Positions 1 through 7,359 of a stretch of DNA of 17,941 bases are shown here, piece after piece (within the stretch, counting starts at the first letter, position 1; each line of letters begins with the position of its first letter). The translations under genes and the position numbers were made by a program. The stretch comes from Sulfurovum sp. (GTDB lineage: Bacteria > Campylobacterota > Campylobacteria > Campylobacterales > Sulfurovaceae), in contig JALVGO010000006.1 of NCBI GenBank assembly GCA_027029065.1, positions 1 to 17,941 on the forward strand, in the 5' to 3' direction. The notes below the pieces were generated by a model. It saw only the letters and a program-made list of their open reading frames with translations. It searched no databases and had not been told where the DNA came from.

Positions 1-75
1 GGTAAAAAAGAGGCTGTTTATGGAATATCTTAAGCTTTTTAGGTAGAATGCATCAAAAAAATAGAGAGGTGAATG

Positions 76-210
76 ATGTTTCAAAAGCTTGCACCCCTGA
101 TTGTTTTAGCACTTTTTGCTGCAGGAGCCTATTTTATGGTCAAAGGGATGCACCATGCAACCAAACTTGCCGACCCCAAACAGGTAAAGAAGATCAAGGT
201 TGCAAAGTAG
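76..210 (+). CDS. Small single-pass membrane protein, 44 aa, unknown function
   Basis: This is a short open frame that I do not recognise. Residues about 5-21 form one strongly hydrophobic helix rich in Ala, Leu and Val. It is followed by a short basic tail ([10 protein letters not shown] at the C-terminus), so a single inner-membrane span with a positive, probably cytoplasmic, end is likely. A clear ribosome binding site, GAGAGG at 64-69, precedes two adjacent ATGs (73 and 76); the second has the better 6-nt spacing and was chosen. A possible -10 box TAGAAT lies at 44-49. Its 3' end overlaps the end of convergent pyrF by 17 nt. The hydrophobic profile and the ribosome site support a real gene; no function can be assigned. 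Confidence 0.6.
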   Translation: MFQKLAPLIVLALFAAGAYFMVKGMHHATKLADPKQVKKIKVAK

Positions 211-892
211 TGATCGTCTCCAGGATCTTCTCAACCTTCTCTTTGGGGTTTACATCTTTGTAGACAGGTCTTCCCACTACGGGAAAGTCCACGCCCTCTT
301 GGGCAGCCACTTCCAAGGTTGCGACACGCTGCTGATCTCCTGCATCCTCCCCAAACGGTCTGATACCGGGGCAGAGTGTCAGAAAGTCCGGCGCAGTCGC
401 CGCTTTGATCGCCCTGCTCTCATGTGCCGAGCAGACCACACCGTCCAGCCCGTTTTCATAACTCATCTTCGCAAACTGCTGTGCCTTCTCGTCGATCCCC
501 TTTTCATAAATCTGCCGGAAAGTATCTTCATCAAACGAAGTCAAGGCAGTTACCGCAAGCACCAACGGTCTTTTCTTGTAGACCCCAAGGCGTTCCATCA
601 CCGTTTTCATGGCAACAGGTCCCGCACTTGCATGGATATTGAACATATCCACACCCATCTTCGCAATCTCTTCTGCCGCATCTGCCATCGTGTTGGGGAT
701 ATCGTAGAGTTTCAGATCGAGAAATATTTTGAAGTTCGGATCGATTTTTTTGATCGCCTCGATAAAGGGCTTTCCGTCACGGATATAGCTACGAAAGCCC
801 ACTTTCATCCAGATATCCTGTCCGCTCAGCGAACGTGCAAGTGCAAGATTCTCCTTGGCTGTGGGAAGATCGAGTGCGACGCAAAGTTTCAT
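194..892 (-). CDS. pyrF: Orotidine 5'-phosphate decarboxylase
   Basis: This cytoplasmic enzyme converts OMP to UMP, the last step of de novo pyrimidine synthesis. The 232-residue product has the usual family length. It opens with the first beta strand (LCVALDLP) and carries the catalytic [10 protein letters not shown] segment at residues 59-68, with the Asp-Lys-Asp set at D59, K61 and D64. The phosphate-binding VVGRPV is at about 205-210, and CPGIRP lies at 174-179. The ribosome site GAGAGG (904-899 on the minus strand) is 6 nt from the ATG. The gene is divergent from the cyclophilin gene across a 66-nt promoter region and convergent with the small membrane-protein gene, whose end it overlaps. 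No other pyrimidine gene is beside it. Confidence 0.95.
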   Translation of the reverse strand: MKLCVALDLPTAKENLALARSLSGQDIWMKVGFRSYIRDGKPFIEAIKKIDPNFKIFLDLKLYDIPNTMADAAEEIAKMGVDMFNIHASAGPVAMKTVMERLGVYKKRPLVLAVTALTSFDEDTFRQIYEKGIDEKAQQFAKMSYENGLDGVVCSAHESRAIKAATAPDFLTLCPGIRPFGEDAGDQQRVATLEVAAQEGVDFPVVGRPVYKDVNPKEKVEKILETITTLQP

Positions 893-913
893 GGTTAACC
901 TCTCAATAAATAG

Positions 914-922
914 TGGTATAAT
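914..922 (+). promoter_or_regulatory. Extended -10 promoter for the cyclophilin gene
   Basis: The sequence TGGTATAAT is a perfect extended -10 element (TGn followed by TATAAT at 917-922). A 4-of-6 -35 match, TTAACC, lies at 895-900 with a 16-nt spacer. The start codon is about 37 nt downstream. The same AT block read on the other strand gives TATTAT, which could be the -10 of divergent pyrF. Confidence 0.65.
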
Positions 923-958
923 AATAGCCTAAATTTTATATAGAAGGACTAAACTACC

Positions 959-1486
959 ATGTTTGGAAAGAAATCAAAACGCTATGACATCCCGCAGGAT
1001 GTGATGGAGACATACAACTACGCAAAGATCAAAACAAACAAAGGCGATATCTGGGTCAAACTCTACCATGAAGATGCACCCAACACCGTAGCAAACTTTG
1101 CACATCTTGCCAATGATGGGTTCTACAACAACCTCAAGTTTCACCGTGTCATTCCCGGGTTTATGGCACAGGGCGGATGCCCGCACTCAGGGCCTACAGG
1201 CAACCCTGCACTGGCAGGTACCGGCGGACCGGACTGGCAGATCGACTGTGAGACAGACACAAGCCACCATCCACACAGAAGAGGAACACTCTCTATGGCA
1301 CACGCAGGGCCAAACACCGGCGGAAGCCAGTTTTTCATCTGTTTTGTCCCCTGCCCGCACCTTGACGGGGTGCACACTGTCTTTGGCGGCATAGAAGAGG
1401 ATGATACCGAAAGCTTTATGGTGCTTGACAAGATCGAGCAAAACGATGATATCGAAAGCATTGAGATCCACGACAAACGCGCATAA
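959..1486 (+). CDS. Cyclophilin-type peptidyl-prolyl cis-trans isomerase
   Basis: This protein should catalyse proline cis-trans isomerisation during folding. The 175-residue product has no signal peptide, so a cytoplasmic location is inferred. Cyclophilin hallmarks are clear: [13 protein letters not shown] at 61-73, with the catalytic Arg at 63, Phe 68 and Gln 71; the [16 protein letters not shown] block at 112-127; and LDGVHTVFG at 135-143. The cyclosporin-contact Trp of eukaryotic forms is His here (134), which is common in bacteria. The Asp that usually follows QGG is Cys 74. A ribosome site (AGAAGGA, 942-948) and a strong promoter precede it. It is probably not in one transcript with pyrF, but may read on into nadE. 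Confidence 0.93.
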   Translation: MFGKKSKRYDIPQDVMETYNYAKIKTNKGDIWVKLYHEDAPNTVANFAHLANDGFYNNLKFHRVIPGFMAQGGCPHSGPTGNPALAGTGGPDWQIDCETDTSHHPHRRGTLSMAHAGPNTGGSQFFICFVPCPHLDGVHTVFGGIEEDDTESFMVLDKIEQNDDIESIEIHDKRA

Positions 1487-1549
1487 ATAAAAACAGAGTG
1501 GGGATCCTGTGCTCCCTGCTCCTTATCACCTGCTATCTAAAGGAAAATG

Positions 1550-3439
1550 ATGTACGGATACTACCGCGTAGCAGCCGCTGTCAACTACACCACTGTCGCA
1601 AACCCGCACAAGAATGCCCAAGAGATACTCGCACTCATCAAAGAGGCACACCAAAAAGAGGCCAGTGTCGTTGTATTTCCAGAGCTCACGCTGAGTGGAT
1701 ACACCGCCAGTGACCTTTTTGGCAACCAGACCCTCCTGTATGCACAAAACGAGGCGCTTGGATATATATTAAAAAATATAGAATCGATTGATACGGTGGC
1801 TGTAATCGGTATTGCCCTGCTTGAAGCAGACAGACTCTACAACTGTGCTGTAGTACTTCAGCAAGGTAAAATAGTTGGTATCGTACCCAAATCCTACCTG
1901 CCGAACAAAAAAGAGTTCTATGACAAACGCCACTTTGTCTCCGGACGCGATGTGGTGCGTACCAGCACACATCTGCTTGACCAAGAGGTGCCCTTTGGGG
2001 TTGACCTGCTCTTTAGTGACGGCAGGGAGATGACCTTTGGTGTGGAGATATGTGAAGACCTTTGGGCAGTGACACCGCCAAGCAACCACATGGCAAGCAA
2101 CGGTGCCAACCTGCTGCTCAACCTCTCTGCAAGCAATGAACTCATTGGCAAACACGCCTACCGTGAAGAGCTGGTACGCACCCAGAGCGCACGCTGTATG
2201 GCTGCCTATGTCTACGCCTCCTCAGGTGTGGGAGAGAGTACAACCGACACAGTCTTTGGCGGACATGCTATCATCGCTGAATACGGCACGACCCTTGTAC
2301 AGAACGAGCGTTTCAGCATGAAGAGCCACCTGATCACTGCCGATATTGACCTGGAAAAACTGCGCTGGCTCAGGCTCAATGAGGGCAGCTACGGTGATGC
2401 AAGACGCAAAAAGACCCGTACGGTGATGCTTGGCAGACTGCCCCAAATAAGCAACATAGAACGTACCATTGACCCTACCCCGTTTGTCCCTTCTGCGTAT
2501 GCCGACAAGACAGAGCGCTGTGAAGAGATCGTCCACATACAGGCGCATGGACTGATCAAGCGGATGACACACGCACATATACAAAAAGCGGTTATCGGCA
2601 TCAGCGGTGGACTTGACTCAACCCTTGCCCTGCTCTCCACACACAAGGCTTTTGAGATGATGGGTTGGAATAGCAGCAATATTATTGCCGTAACCATGCC
2701 GGGCTTTGGTACCACAAGCCGTACCAAAAACAATGCTGTAACACTTTGCAAAGCGCTTGGTGTTACACTCAAAGAGGTTGACATTACCGAGCTCTCACTC
2801 AAGGAGTTCGATGCCATCGGCCACGACCCGAGTGAGCACTCAGTGACCTACGAGAATGTACAGGCACGGGCGAGGACTTCAATACTCATGAATATGGCAA
2901 ACCGTGAGGGGGGACTTGTCATCGGTACAGGTGACCTAAGCGAGATCGCTCTTGGATGGAGTACCTACAACGGTGACCATATGAGCATGTATGCGCTCAA
3001 CAGCGGTATTCCCAAAACCCTCATACGCTATGTCATCGCCTACTACAAAAAGAATGAAGCTATCGCTTCTATCATTGATGATATCCTCGATACGCCCATC
3101 AGCCCGGAGCTGCTGCCACACAACAACGATGCAATGACACAGGAGACCGAGGAGATCGTTGGGCCTTATGAACTGCATGACTTCTTTCTGTACCACTTCA
3201 TCAAATACGGTGCCACCCCCCGGAAGATCCGCCATCTTGCTCTCATGGCATTTGACGGAAAGTATGATGAAGCTACCGTTACAAAATGGCTCAAGCTCTT
3301 TTTGCACCGATTCTTTACACAGCAGTTCAAACGCAGCTGTATGCCGGATGGTCCCAAAGTCGGTACCATTTCACTGAGTCCAAGAGCAGACTGGAAGATG
3401 CCAAGCGATGCGGATATGCAGAGTTGGCTTAAAATATAG
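1550..3439 (+). CDS. nadE: Glutamine-dependent NAD(+) synthetase
   Basis: This enzyme makes NAD from deamido-NAD, ATP and glutamine, the last step of NAD synthesis, in the cytoplasm. It is the long two-domain form of about 629 residues. The N-terminal nitrilase-type amidase domain (about 1-300) shows the Glu-Lys-Cys triad: Glu in VVFPELTLSGY (about 45), Lys in VPKSYLPNKKEF (about 114) and Cys in VEICEDLW (about 168). The C-terminal synthetase domain (about 325-629) has the ATP-pyrophosphatase loop SGGLDS (about 352-357) and GTGDLSEIALGW. Of the adjacent ATGs at 1547 and 1550, the second is better spaced from AAAGGA (1539-1544). The next gene starts 1 nt after the stop codon, so readthrough or coupling is likely. 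Confidence 0.96.
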   Translation: MYGYYRVAAAVNYTTVANPHKNAQEILALIKEAHQKEASVVVFPELTLSGYTASDLFGNQTLLYAQNEALGYILKNIESIDTVAVIGIALLEADRLYNCAVVLQQGKIVGIVPKSYLPNKKEFYDKRHFVSGRDVVRTSTHLLDQEVPFGVDLLFSDGREMTFGVEICEDLWAVTPPSNHMASNGANLLLNLSASNELIGKHAYREELVRTQSARCMAAYVYASSGVGESTTDTVFGGHAIIAEYGTTLVQNERFSMKSHLITADIDLEKLRWLRLNEGSYGDARRKKTRTVMLGRLPQISNIERTIDPTPFVPSAYADKTERCEEIVHIQAHGLIKRMTHAHIQKAVIGISGGLDSTLALLSTHKAFEMMGWNSSNIIAVTMPGFGTTSRTKNNAVTLCKALGVTLKEVDITELSLKEFDAIGHDPSEHSVTYENVQARARTSILMNMANREGGLVIGTGDLSEIALGWSTYNGDHMSMYALNSGIPKTLIRYVIAYYKKNEAIASIIDDILDTPISPELLPHNNDAMTQETEEIVGPYELHDFFLYHFIKYGATPRKIRHLALMAFDGKYDEATVTKWLKLFLHRFFTQQFKRSCMPDGPKVGTISLSPRADWKMPSDADMQSWLKI

Positions 3440-3440
3440 C

Positions 3441-3878
3441 ATGAAAATTTCTTATATAGCCATTATAATTGTTTTACTTTATAGCCTATACAACGCCTAT
3501 TTTCGATATCCAAACAGAACTGATAAAAGAGCGCTGCATAGCGAACATAGACTTCATAAAGATATAGAGGGTCAAACTGACACTCCGAAATCTACAGAAC
3601 AGTATATTATCCACGTAATTATACACGGTTCAGATAGACTCCGTTTCAAACCGCATGAAGTGATGGATCCAGGGTTTGCCTCCAAAGAGGATGCACCCAA
3701 AATCGCCTGTTATGTTTTGGTTCTCTCTGGCAACAAAACTCCCGAAAGCTGCCCAAAAGATGCGCCTATGTACTATTCGAGCAACTGTGCCGGATGCCAC
3801 GGCGATGACGGAAAAGGCTTAAACGGTACCTACCCCGATCTTACCAGACGCCCGCTGCTTGGATTCCCAAAAGAGTGA
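3441..3878 (+). CDS. Membrane-anchored c-type cytochrome with C-terminal haem motif
   Basis: This is a 145-residue protein with an uncleaved-looking N-terminal hydrophobic anchor (residues 4-20), so the rest should face the periplasm. A single haem c site, CAGCH at 116-120, is followed by GDDGKGLNGTYPDL. The layout is odd: only 25 residues follow the haem motif and none is Met, whereas a class I cytochrome normally has about 60 more residues including the distal Met. The segment before the motif (VMDPGFA at 74-80, then APKIACYVLVLSG at 85-97) resembles the usual end of such a domain. The protein is therefore either a permuted fold, with Met 75 as possible ligand, or a remnant of a dihaem CcoP-like protein. 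It starts 1 nt after nadE with no good ribosome site of its own. Confidence 0.75.
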   Translation: MKISYIAIIIVLLYSLYNAYFRYPNRTDKRALHSEHRLHKDIEGQTDTPKSTEQYIIHVIIHGSDRLRFKPHEVMDPGFASKEDAPKIACYVLVLSGNKTPESCPKDAPMYYSSNCAGCHGDDGKGLNGTYPDLTRRPLLGFPKE

Positions 3879-3882
3879 AATG

Positions 3883-3891
3883 TGCTATAAT
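3883..3891 (+). promoter_or_regulatory. Extended -10 promoter for the coiled-coil/lipoprotein pair
   Basis: TGCTATAAT is a perfect extended -10 (TATAAT at 3886-3891). It lies just after the cytochrome stop codon and 22 nt before the next ATG, with the ribosome site AAAGGAG between. This suggests the following pair is transcribed independently of nadE. No convincing -35 box is seen. Confidence 0.6.
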
Positions 3892-3912
3892 AACTATAAA
3901 AAAGGAGTCGCT

Positions 3913-4389
3913 ATGGAAAAAGAGATTGAAAAGTTGATAGAGGAATCCAAATCTGCACTTGAAACACTTGAGCATAAAGTGAAAGATGCTGCCCAGTCGC
4001 TGGGCGAAGAAGCAGAAGAGTACGGCAAAGTACTTCAGGACTATCTTGAAACCTTGGGTAATAACCTGAAAAAAGCCTACAAAGAGACAGAAGATGAGGC
4101 AGAACTGAAGGGACATCTTCTGATGATGGAAGCTGAAGAGAAGATGCAAGCGGTTAAAAAAGAGATTGATACCTTTTTGCTTCAGGCAGCCAATAAAACA
4201 AAAGCAGAGCTTGATGTAATGGTACTGAAAGCCCATCTGGCAAAGCTTGAAAGCCAAACACTGATAGAAGAGAAGCAGAAAGAACTCTCATCTCTCTACA
4301 GCAAATCGAAAATTGAGGCGGAAAAGTTGGTTGACAAGACACTTAAAGAATTCAATTCTCTTGTTTTAAAGCTGAATGAAATAGTATGA
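3913..4389 (+). CDS. Coiled-coil protein of unknown function
   Basis: The product has 158 residues and I do not recognise its family. It is almost entirely charged amphipathic helix (Glu, Lys, Ala and Leu rich) with no Pro, no Cys, no signal peptide and no membrane segment, so a long cytoplasmic coiled coil is inferred. It superficially resembles phasin-, apolipoprotein- or LEA-like helical proteins, which is low-complexity resemblance rather than homology. The start at 3913 was chosen over the upstream in-frame ATG because AAAGGAG (3900-3906) sits directly before it. Its stop codon overlaps the start of the next gene as ATGA, so the two products are probably made in a fixed ratio. Confidence 0.75.
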   Translation: MEKEIEKLIEESKSALETLEHKVKDAAQSLGEEAEEYGKVLQDYLETLGNNLKKAYKETEDEAELKGHLLMMEAEEKMQAVKKEIDTFLLQAANKTKAELDVMVLKAHLAKLESQTLIEEKQKELSSLYSKSKIEAEKLVDKTLKEFNSLVLKLNEIV

Positions 4390-5000
4390 TACAGATTGTC
4401 TATAGAACTGTCTTGATAATAACATTGGAAAGTTTTTTGACTGCATGTATGCCTGTGCTTTCTCATATAGGATACCAGAACGGGTATATCGTTCTTCAGC
4501 GTGCCGATACATTTGTCCGGATAGAAGGTATTCCTGTTGCACAGAAACGGGAAAACTTTACTTCGCTTTTTCTTACCCAGACACTATTGAAATTACATGA
4601 AGGTAATTTGGTTGTGTTTGAAAAGGCAAATACAGATTTGCAATATGAATTTGAACCGACACTGATGCGGATTATCAATGTTGTATTTGAAACACGCAGA
4701 AAATTTTTGGTATATCACAAAGACCATATACATGCCTATCAGCTTATACTTCCAAGTGGCAGACTGCTGAACCTGATAGCTCAGCAAAGTGAGAGTCAGG
4801 AACTGCAACTGCTCTACGGTATGACAACCCCACAGCTTAACCGCATACTTCGTTCAATCGATGATGAATCACCATCAGCCAAATATCAAAACGTTATTAC
4901 GTTTCATCAGCCCTCACATGCGATTTTCACACACTGGGATATACAAAAGGTTCATTTCTATCCCTTGGTAGTACCACTTCCCCGCTTTTTGGGGCTGTAA
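4386..5000 (+). CDS. Putative lipoprotein of unknown function
   Basis: This is a 204-residue protein of no recognised family. The N-terminus looks like a lipoprotein signal: a hydrophobic stretch from about residue 8 and a lipobox L-T-A-C at 18-21, which would make Cys 21 the lipidated residue. Against this, a Glu at 15 sits inside the hydrophobic core and the n-region has only one Arg, so export is likely but not certain. The remainder looks like a compact beta-rich domain (alternating hydrophobic strands such as GYIVLQ and KFLVYH) with a more helical middle (about 140-160). It is translationally coupled (ATGA) to the coiled-coil gene. No terminator with a clear T-run follows; a short T-rich tract is at 5016-5022. 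Confidence 0.7.
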   Translation: MIQIVYRTVLIITLESFLTACMPVLSHIGYQNGYIVLQRADTFVRIEGIPVAQKRENFTSLFLTQTLLKLHEGNLVVFEKANTDLQYEFEPTLMRIINVVFETRRKFLVYHKDHIHAYQLILPSGRLLNLIAQQSESQELQLLYGMTTPQLNRILRSIDDESPSAKYQNVITFHQPSHAIFTHWDIQKVHFYPLVVPLPRFLGL

Positions 5001-5065
5001 AACAGGATTTTGATCTTTTTTTCCCGTTGTTGTTGCAAACTAAGGTTAACCGCAGAAAAAACAGC

Positions 5066-5198
5066 TACAATGGTGGAGATGAAAGATGAGGATCGAGTTC
5101 ATCTTTTGAGTGTTATGTGTGTGTAAAAACCCTGCAAGACCCCCGAAAGACTCTCTATTTAAATGTTTTCACAAATTTAAATTACCAAAGGTATAACA
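5066..5198 (+). promoter_or_regulatory. Probable promoter and long 5' leader of the cold-shock gene
   Basis: A -10-like TACAAT lies at 5066-5071 (no good -35), which would give a leader of about 120 nt. Long structured leaders are known for cspA-type mRNAs. Two inverted repeats fall inside it: 5082-5089 with 5099-5106 (AAAGATGA and TCATCTTT, 9-nt loop), and 5157-5164 with 5175-5182 (ATTTAAAT twice, 10-nt loop). The second ends 4 nt before the AAAGG ribosome site at 5187-5191. The rest of the 198-nt gap holds no convincing gene. Confidence 0.4.
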
Positions 5199-5417
5199 AT
5201 GGCAGAATTAGTAAACGGAACAGTAAAATGGTTCAACGATGAAAAAGGTTACGGATTTATTCAACAGGAAAACGGCGGAAGTGATGTATTTGTACATTTT
5301 CGTCAAGTAAACAACCCTGAGGGTGGTCGTGTAACACTTGCAGAAGGTCAAGCAGTAACATTCGAAATCGGTGAAGGTCAAAAAGGCCCACAGGCTGAAA
5401 ACGTCACAGCTGTATAA
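5199..5417 (+). CDS. Cold-shock domain protein (CspA family)
   Basis: This is a 72-residue single-domain RNA/ssDNA-binding protein. It acts in the cytoplasm as an RNA chaperone that prevents mRNA secondary structure, classically at low temperature. RNP1 (KGYGFIQ, residues 16-22) and RNP2 (DVFVHF, 29-34) are both intact, as is Trp 11 in VKWFN. The C-terminal half has the usual GPQAENV. Its length is normal for the family. A ribosome site AAAGG (5187-5191) precedes the ATG. The gene stands alone after an unusually long leader with two inverted repeats and is followed by a GC-rich hairpin. Post-transcriptional control through the leader is inferred. Confidence 0.95.
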   Translation: MAELVNGTVKWFNDEKGYGFIQQENGGSDVFVHFRQVNNPEGGRVTLAEGQAVTFEIGEGQKGPQAENVTAV

Positions 5418-5424
5418 CCCCTCT

Positions 5425-5440
5425 CCCGGCATCTGCCGGG
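5425..5440. terminator. GC-rich hairpin between convergent csp and DUF4139 genes
   Basis: A perfect 6-bp inverted repeat, CCCGGC and GCCGGG, encloses the loop ATCT, 7 nt after the csp stop codon. It lies between convergent genes and could serve both. Neither strand has a T-run immediately after it, so it is at best an imperfect intrinsic terminator. Confidence 0.5.
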
Positions 5441-5488
5441 AACCTCACACTCCCCTCCACTTTTCTATTACTCACTACTATCACCCAA

Positions 5489-6889
5489 TCAATACATCAC
5501 TTTAAGATCTTTATCGTAAGATATTTCAAACAATACTTCTATACGTTTGTGTGATTTTGGCGGCAGAGATACCTCCATCTCAATTTTTCCATCTTTAAGC
5601 AGCCGATAACTGTTTCCTGTGACAGAGAGAAGACGGACTTTTATTTTTTCCGTTGCCGGTGTTGGAATGCGTTCTGTTACCACTACCTTTTTGGACTTTT
5701 CAGATTTATTGGTAAGTTGCAGTTCAAAACCGTCTCTCTTTTTAATGGTACCTCCAAAAATACCACTCTCCTGCTCCTTGTCAACAACAGACTTTCTTTC
5801 TGCTTTGATGTCTTCATCATTGCTGACATAGAGTCTGTAAGAACTGTCTTTATACTCCCCTGCTGCCTGTTCATTGATAACAGCTCCGTTTTGGTAAATT
5901 TTCCATCTATGATGTTCTATCTGAAACTTCGGACTGAAGGTGCAGACTTTATAGGCATGCAGATTACGGTAGGCATAAAGTTCTGTTTGGCATTTGGTCG
6001 GTACTTCCCACTGTATGACGGGTATTTTTTTTGCCTCACCGTCAGAAGGCAGCTTTAGGTCTTTTACACTGTACTCCCTGCTCTGTTCATAGTGCGCCCG
6101 CATAGGGGCAGCAGCAACCGGTGCGATATCGGCACCTATACCCTCATTGGCTGCCACTCCTTTTTGAAGCATCCGTTTTTGGGGAAACGGTTTTTGTTCT
6201 CTTATCACCCATGGTCTGAAATGTACAGGACGGACATACTGCTGAGACGGACGGTAGTAAAAAGTTGCCTGCTGCGCTTCTACATCGATACCGCTGTGAT
6301 TGCGTATGGAGAGGTTCTGCTGTACCTTTATCTGATGTTTCTCAAGCAGTGTCGCCGTATATTCTGTCTCAAATGTAATATATCCGTAGGGCATTTCAAG
6401 CGTGACAGTACCTTGGCACCCTTTTTTAAGTCCTAGAGGGTGTGGTGCGCGTGCCTGTCGGGAGAGATCGGCTTTAAGCTGTTTGAGGCGCTGTATAGCC
6501 TTCTCTTTTTCTGCTATGAGTTTTGTCTGCTCTTTTGCAACAGCCTTTGCTGCAGCAATGGCTTTTTTGGCATCAAGACTGTCCGGTTTTGGAAGGGTAA
6601 TGAGCTTTTCAAGTATTTCACTGTTGCGCTGGTTCTGCTGCACCTTTGTTTTGACAGTTTCTATCTTTGTATAGAGATCCCTGCAGAGGCGTTGTGAGGG
6701 TGGACAGGTCTGCATTGCCTGTAAGGGTACAGATGCTCCCTCGCACTTTGCTGTAATGTTTTTGGTCAGTCCAATAAACTCAGATGCGGGAAGATAGCTG
6801 TAGATACTTCTGTCCTGATAGACAGAGAGAGTCGATGCCGATGTAGATAAAACAGCAACAGCCGTTACCATGGCAAATGTTTTTTTCAT
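5489..6889 (-). CDS. Secreted DUF4139 domain protein (mucoidy inhibitor A-like)
   Basis: The 466-residue product has a Sec signal peptide (residues 1 to about 20, KK then a hydrophobic stretch ending near STSAS), so it should be periplasmic or outer-envelope. A charged Ala/Lys/Gln helical region at about 72-146 predicts a coiled coil. From about 160 to the end it resembles the DUF4139 domain of MuiA-like proteins, including a SVKDLKLPSDGEAKKIPV segment (about 274-291) and terminal strands KIKVRLLS and VSLPPKSHKRIEVLFEISY. Several Cys pairs (about 49/62/69 and 300/316) could form disulphides. The function of the family is not established. Of the two adjacent ATGs (6892 and 6889), the second is better spaced from AAGGA at 6900-6896. 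It has its own promoter, downstream of the cytochrome gene on the same strand. Confidence 0.8.
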   Translation of the reverse strand: MKKTFAMVTAVAVLSTSASTLSVYQDRSIYSYLPASEFIGLTKNITAKCEGASVPLQAMQTCPPSQRLCRDLYTKIETVKTKVQQNQRNSEILEKLITLPKPDSLDAKKAIAAAKAVAKEQTKLIAEKEKAIQRLKQLKADLSRQARAPHPLGLKKGCQGTVTLEMPYGYITFETEYTATLLEKHQIKVQQNLSIRNHSGIDVEAQQATFYYRPSQQYVRPVHFRPWVIREQKPFPQKRMLQKGVAANEGIGADIAPVAAAPMRAHYEQSREYSVKDLKLPSDGEAKKIPVIQWEVPTKCQTELYAYRNLHAYKVCTFSPKFQIEHHRWKIYQNGAVINEQAAGEYKDSSYRLYVSNDEDIKAERKSVVDKEQESGIFGGTIKKRDGFELQLTNKSEKSKKVVVTERIPTPATEKIKVRLLSVTGNSYRLLKDGKIEMEVSLPPKSHKRIEVLFEISYDKDLKVMY

Positions 6890-6933
6890 CATAAATCCTT
6901 ATGCCAATTAAAGTATTTTAGAGTGTCAGTTAT

Positions 6934-6942
6934 AGTATAGCA
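6934..6942 (-). promoter_or_regulatory. Extended -10 promoter for the DUF4139 gene
   Basis: On the minus strand 6942-6934 reads TGCTATACT, an extended -10 with a 5-of-6 hexamer. It sits in the 60-nt gap between the cytochrome stop and the DUF4139 start, about 45 nt before the latter. Confidence 0.5.
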
Positions 6943-6952
6943 CAGACTATGA

Positions 6953-7294
6953 CTATTGTGAAGTGCCGTTATTTCTCTTTTGGATATAGTCATAGATCGT
7001 TTTGATCTCTTCATCGGTCAGATAGTAACGCGGCATAACAGGGTGGGAGCTGTTTAAACTTTTACGCATTTCCTCATAACTTTTTTGGCGGATATTAGGG
7101 CCTCTGAGTGCCTGTTTTCCGTGACTGTCACGGTAGGTGACAATGACTTTTCCCTCACCCTTTTCTCCGTGACACTGTGCACAGCTTACCCCTCTTGGAT
7201 TGTTGTAAAGCATCTGCCCATATTCGTAATGGGAGATAAAGTCCTCTTCGGCACCGAGAAATAACGGCAGTATAAGAAGTATGTATTTGCGCAT
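6953..7294 (-). CDS. Small periplasmic monohaem cytochrome c
   Basis: This 113-residue protein has a Sec signal peptide (about 1-15, ending FLGA before EE), so the mature form is a soluble periplasmic electron carrier of about 98 residues. The haem c site CAQCH is at 38-42 and the probable distal ligand is Met 87 in HPVMPRYYL. The closing helix TDEEIKTIYDYIQK is typical of class I cytochromes. In contrast to the cytochrome after nadE, this one has the normal order of haem motif, Met and C-terminal helix. A GGAGAG ribosome site precedes the ATG. It is divergent from folD across a short promoter region and is followed by the DUF4139 gene. Its redox partner cannot be told from the context. Confidence 0.88.
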   Translation of the reverse strand: MRKYILLILPLFLGAEEDFISHYEYGQMLYNNPRGVSCAQCHGEKGEGKVIVTYRDSHGKQALRGPNIRQKSYEEMRKSLNSSHPVMPRYYLTDEEIKTIYDYIQKRNNGTSQ

Positions 7295-7321
7295 CGCTTA
7301 CTCTCCGTAAACTATTTTGGC

Positions 7322-7327
7322 TATAAT
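7322..7327 (+). promoter_or_regulatory. -10 box for folD and the downstream operon
   Basis: A perfect TATAAT lies 32 nt before the folD start. The overlapping complementary strand gives TATTAT, which may serve the divergent cytochrome gene. The -35 region is not clear. Confidence 0.55.
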
Positions 7328-7359
7328 ACTATCCTAAAAATCATTACAAGGTCACATCC

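Noticed and set aside
1..46. Possible C-terminal ends of an upstream + strand gene: a frame stopping at 31-33 and another stopping at 44-46.
   Set aside because: Only 10-14 codons are visible in each and nothing in either is recognisable, so neither can be called.
200..898. A 232-codon open frame on + opposite pyrF.
   Set aside because: It is antisense to a clear pyrF, has no ribosome site and its product is Arg/His/Cys-rich without family features.
1496..1521. A weak hairpin between the cyclophilin gene and nadE as a terminator.
   Set aside because: The stem relies on two G-T pairs and no T-run follows; readthrough into nadE is as likely.
5070..5126. An 18-codon reading frame in the csp leader.
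   Set aside because: It has no ribosome site at its start and lies over the 5082-5106 inverted repeat; RNA structure explains the region better.
5192..5197. TATAAC just before the csp start as a promoter.
   Set aside because: It lies downstream of the ribosome site, so a transcript from it would lack one.
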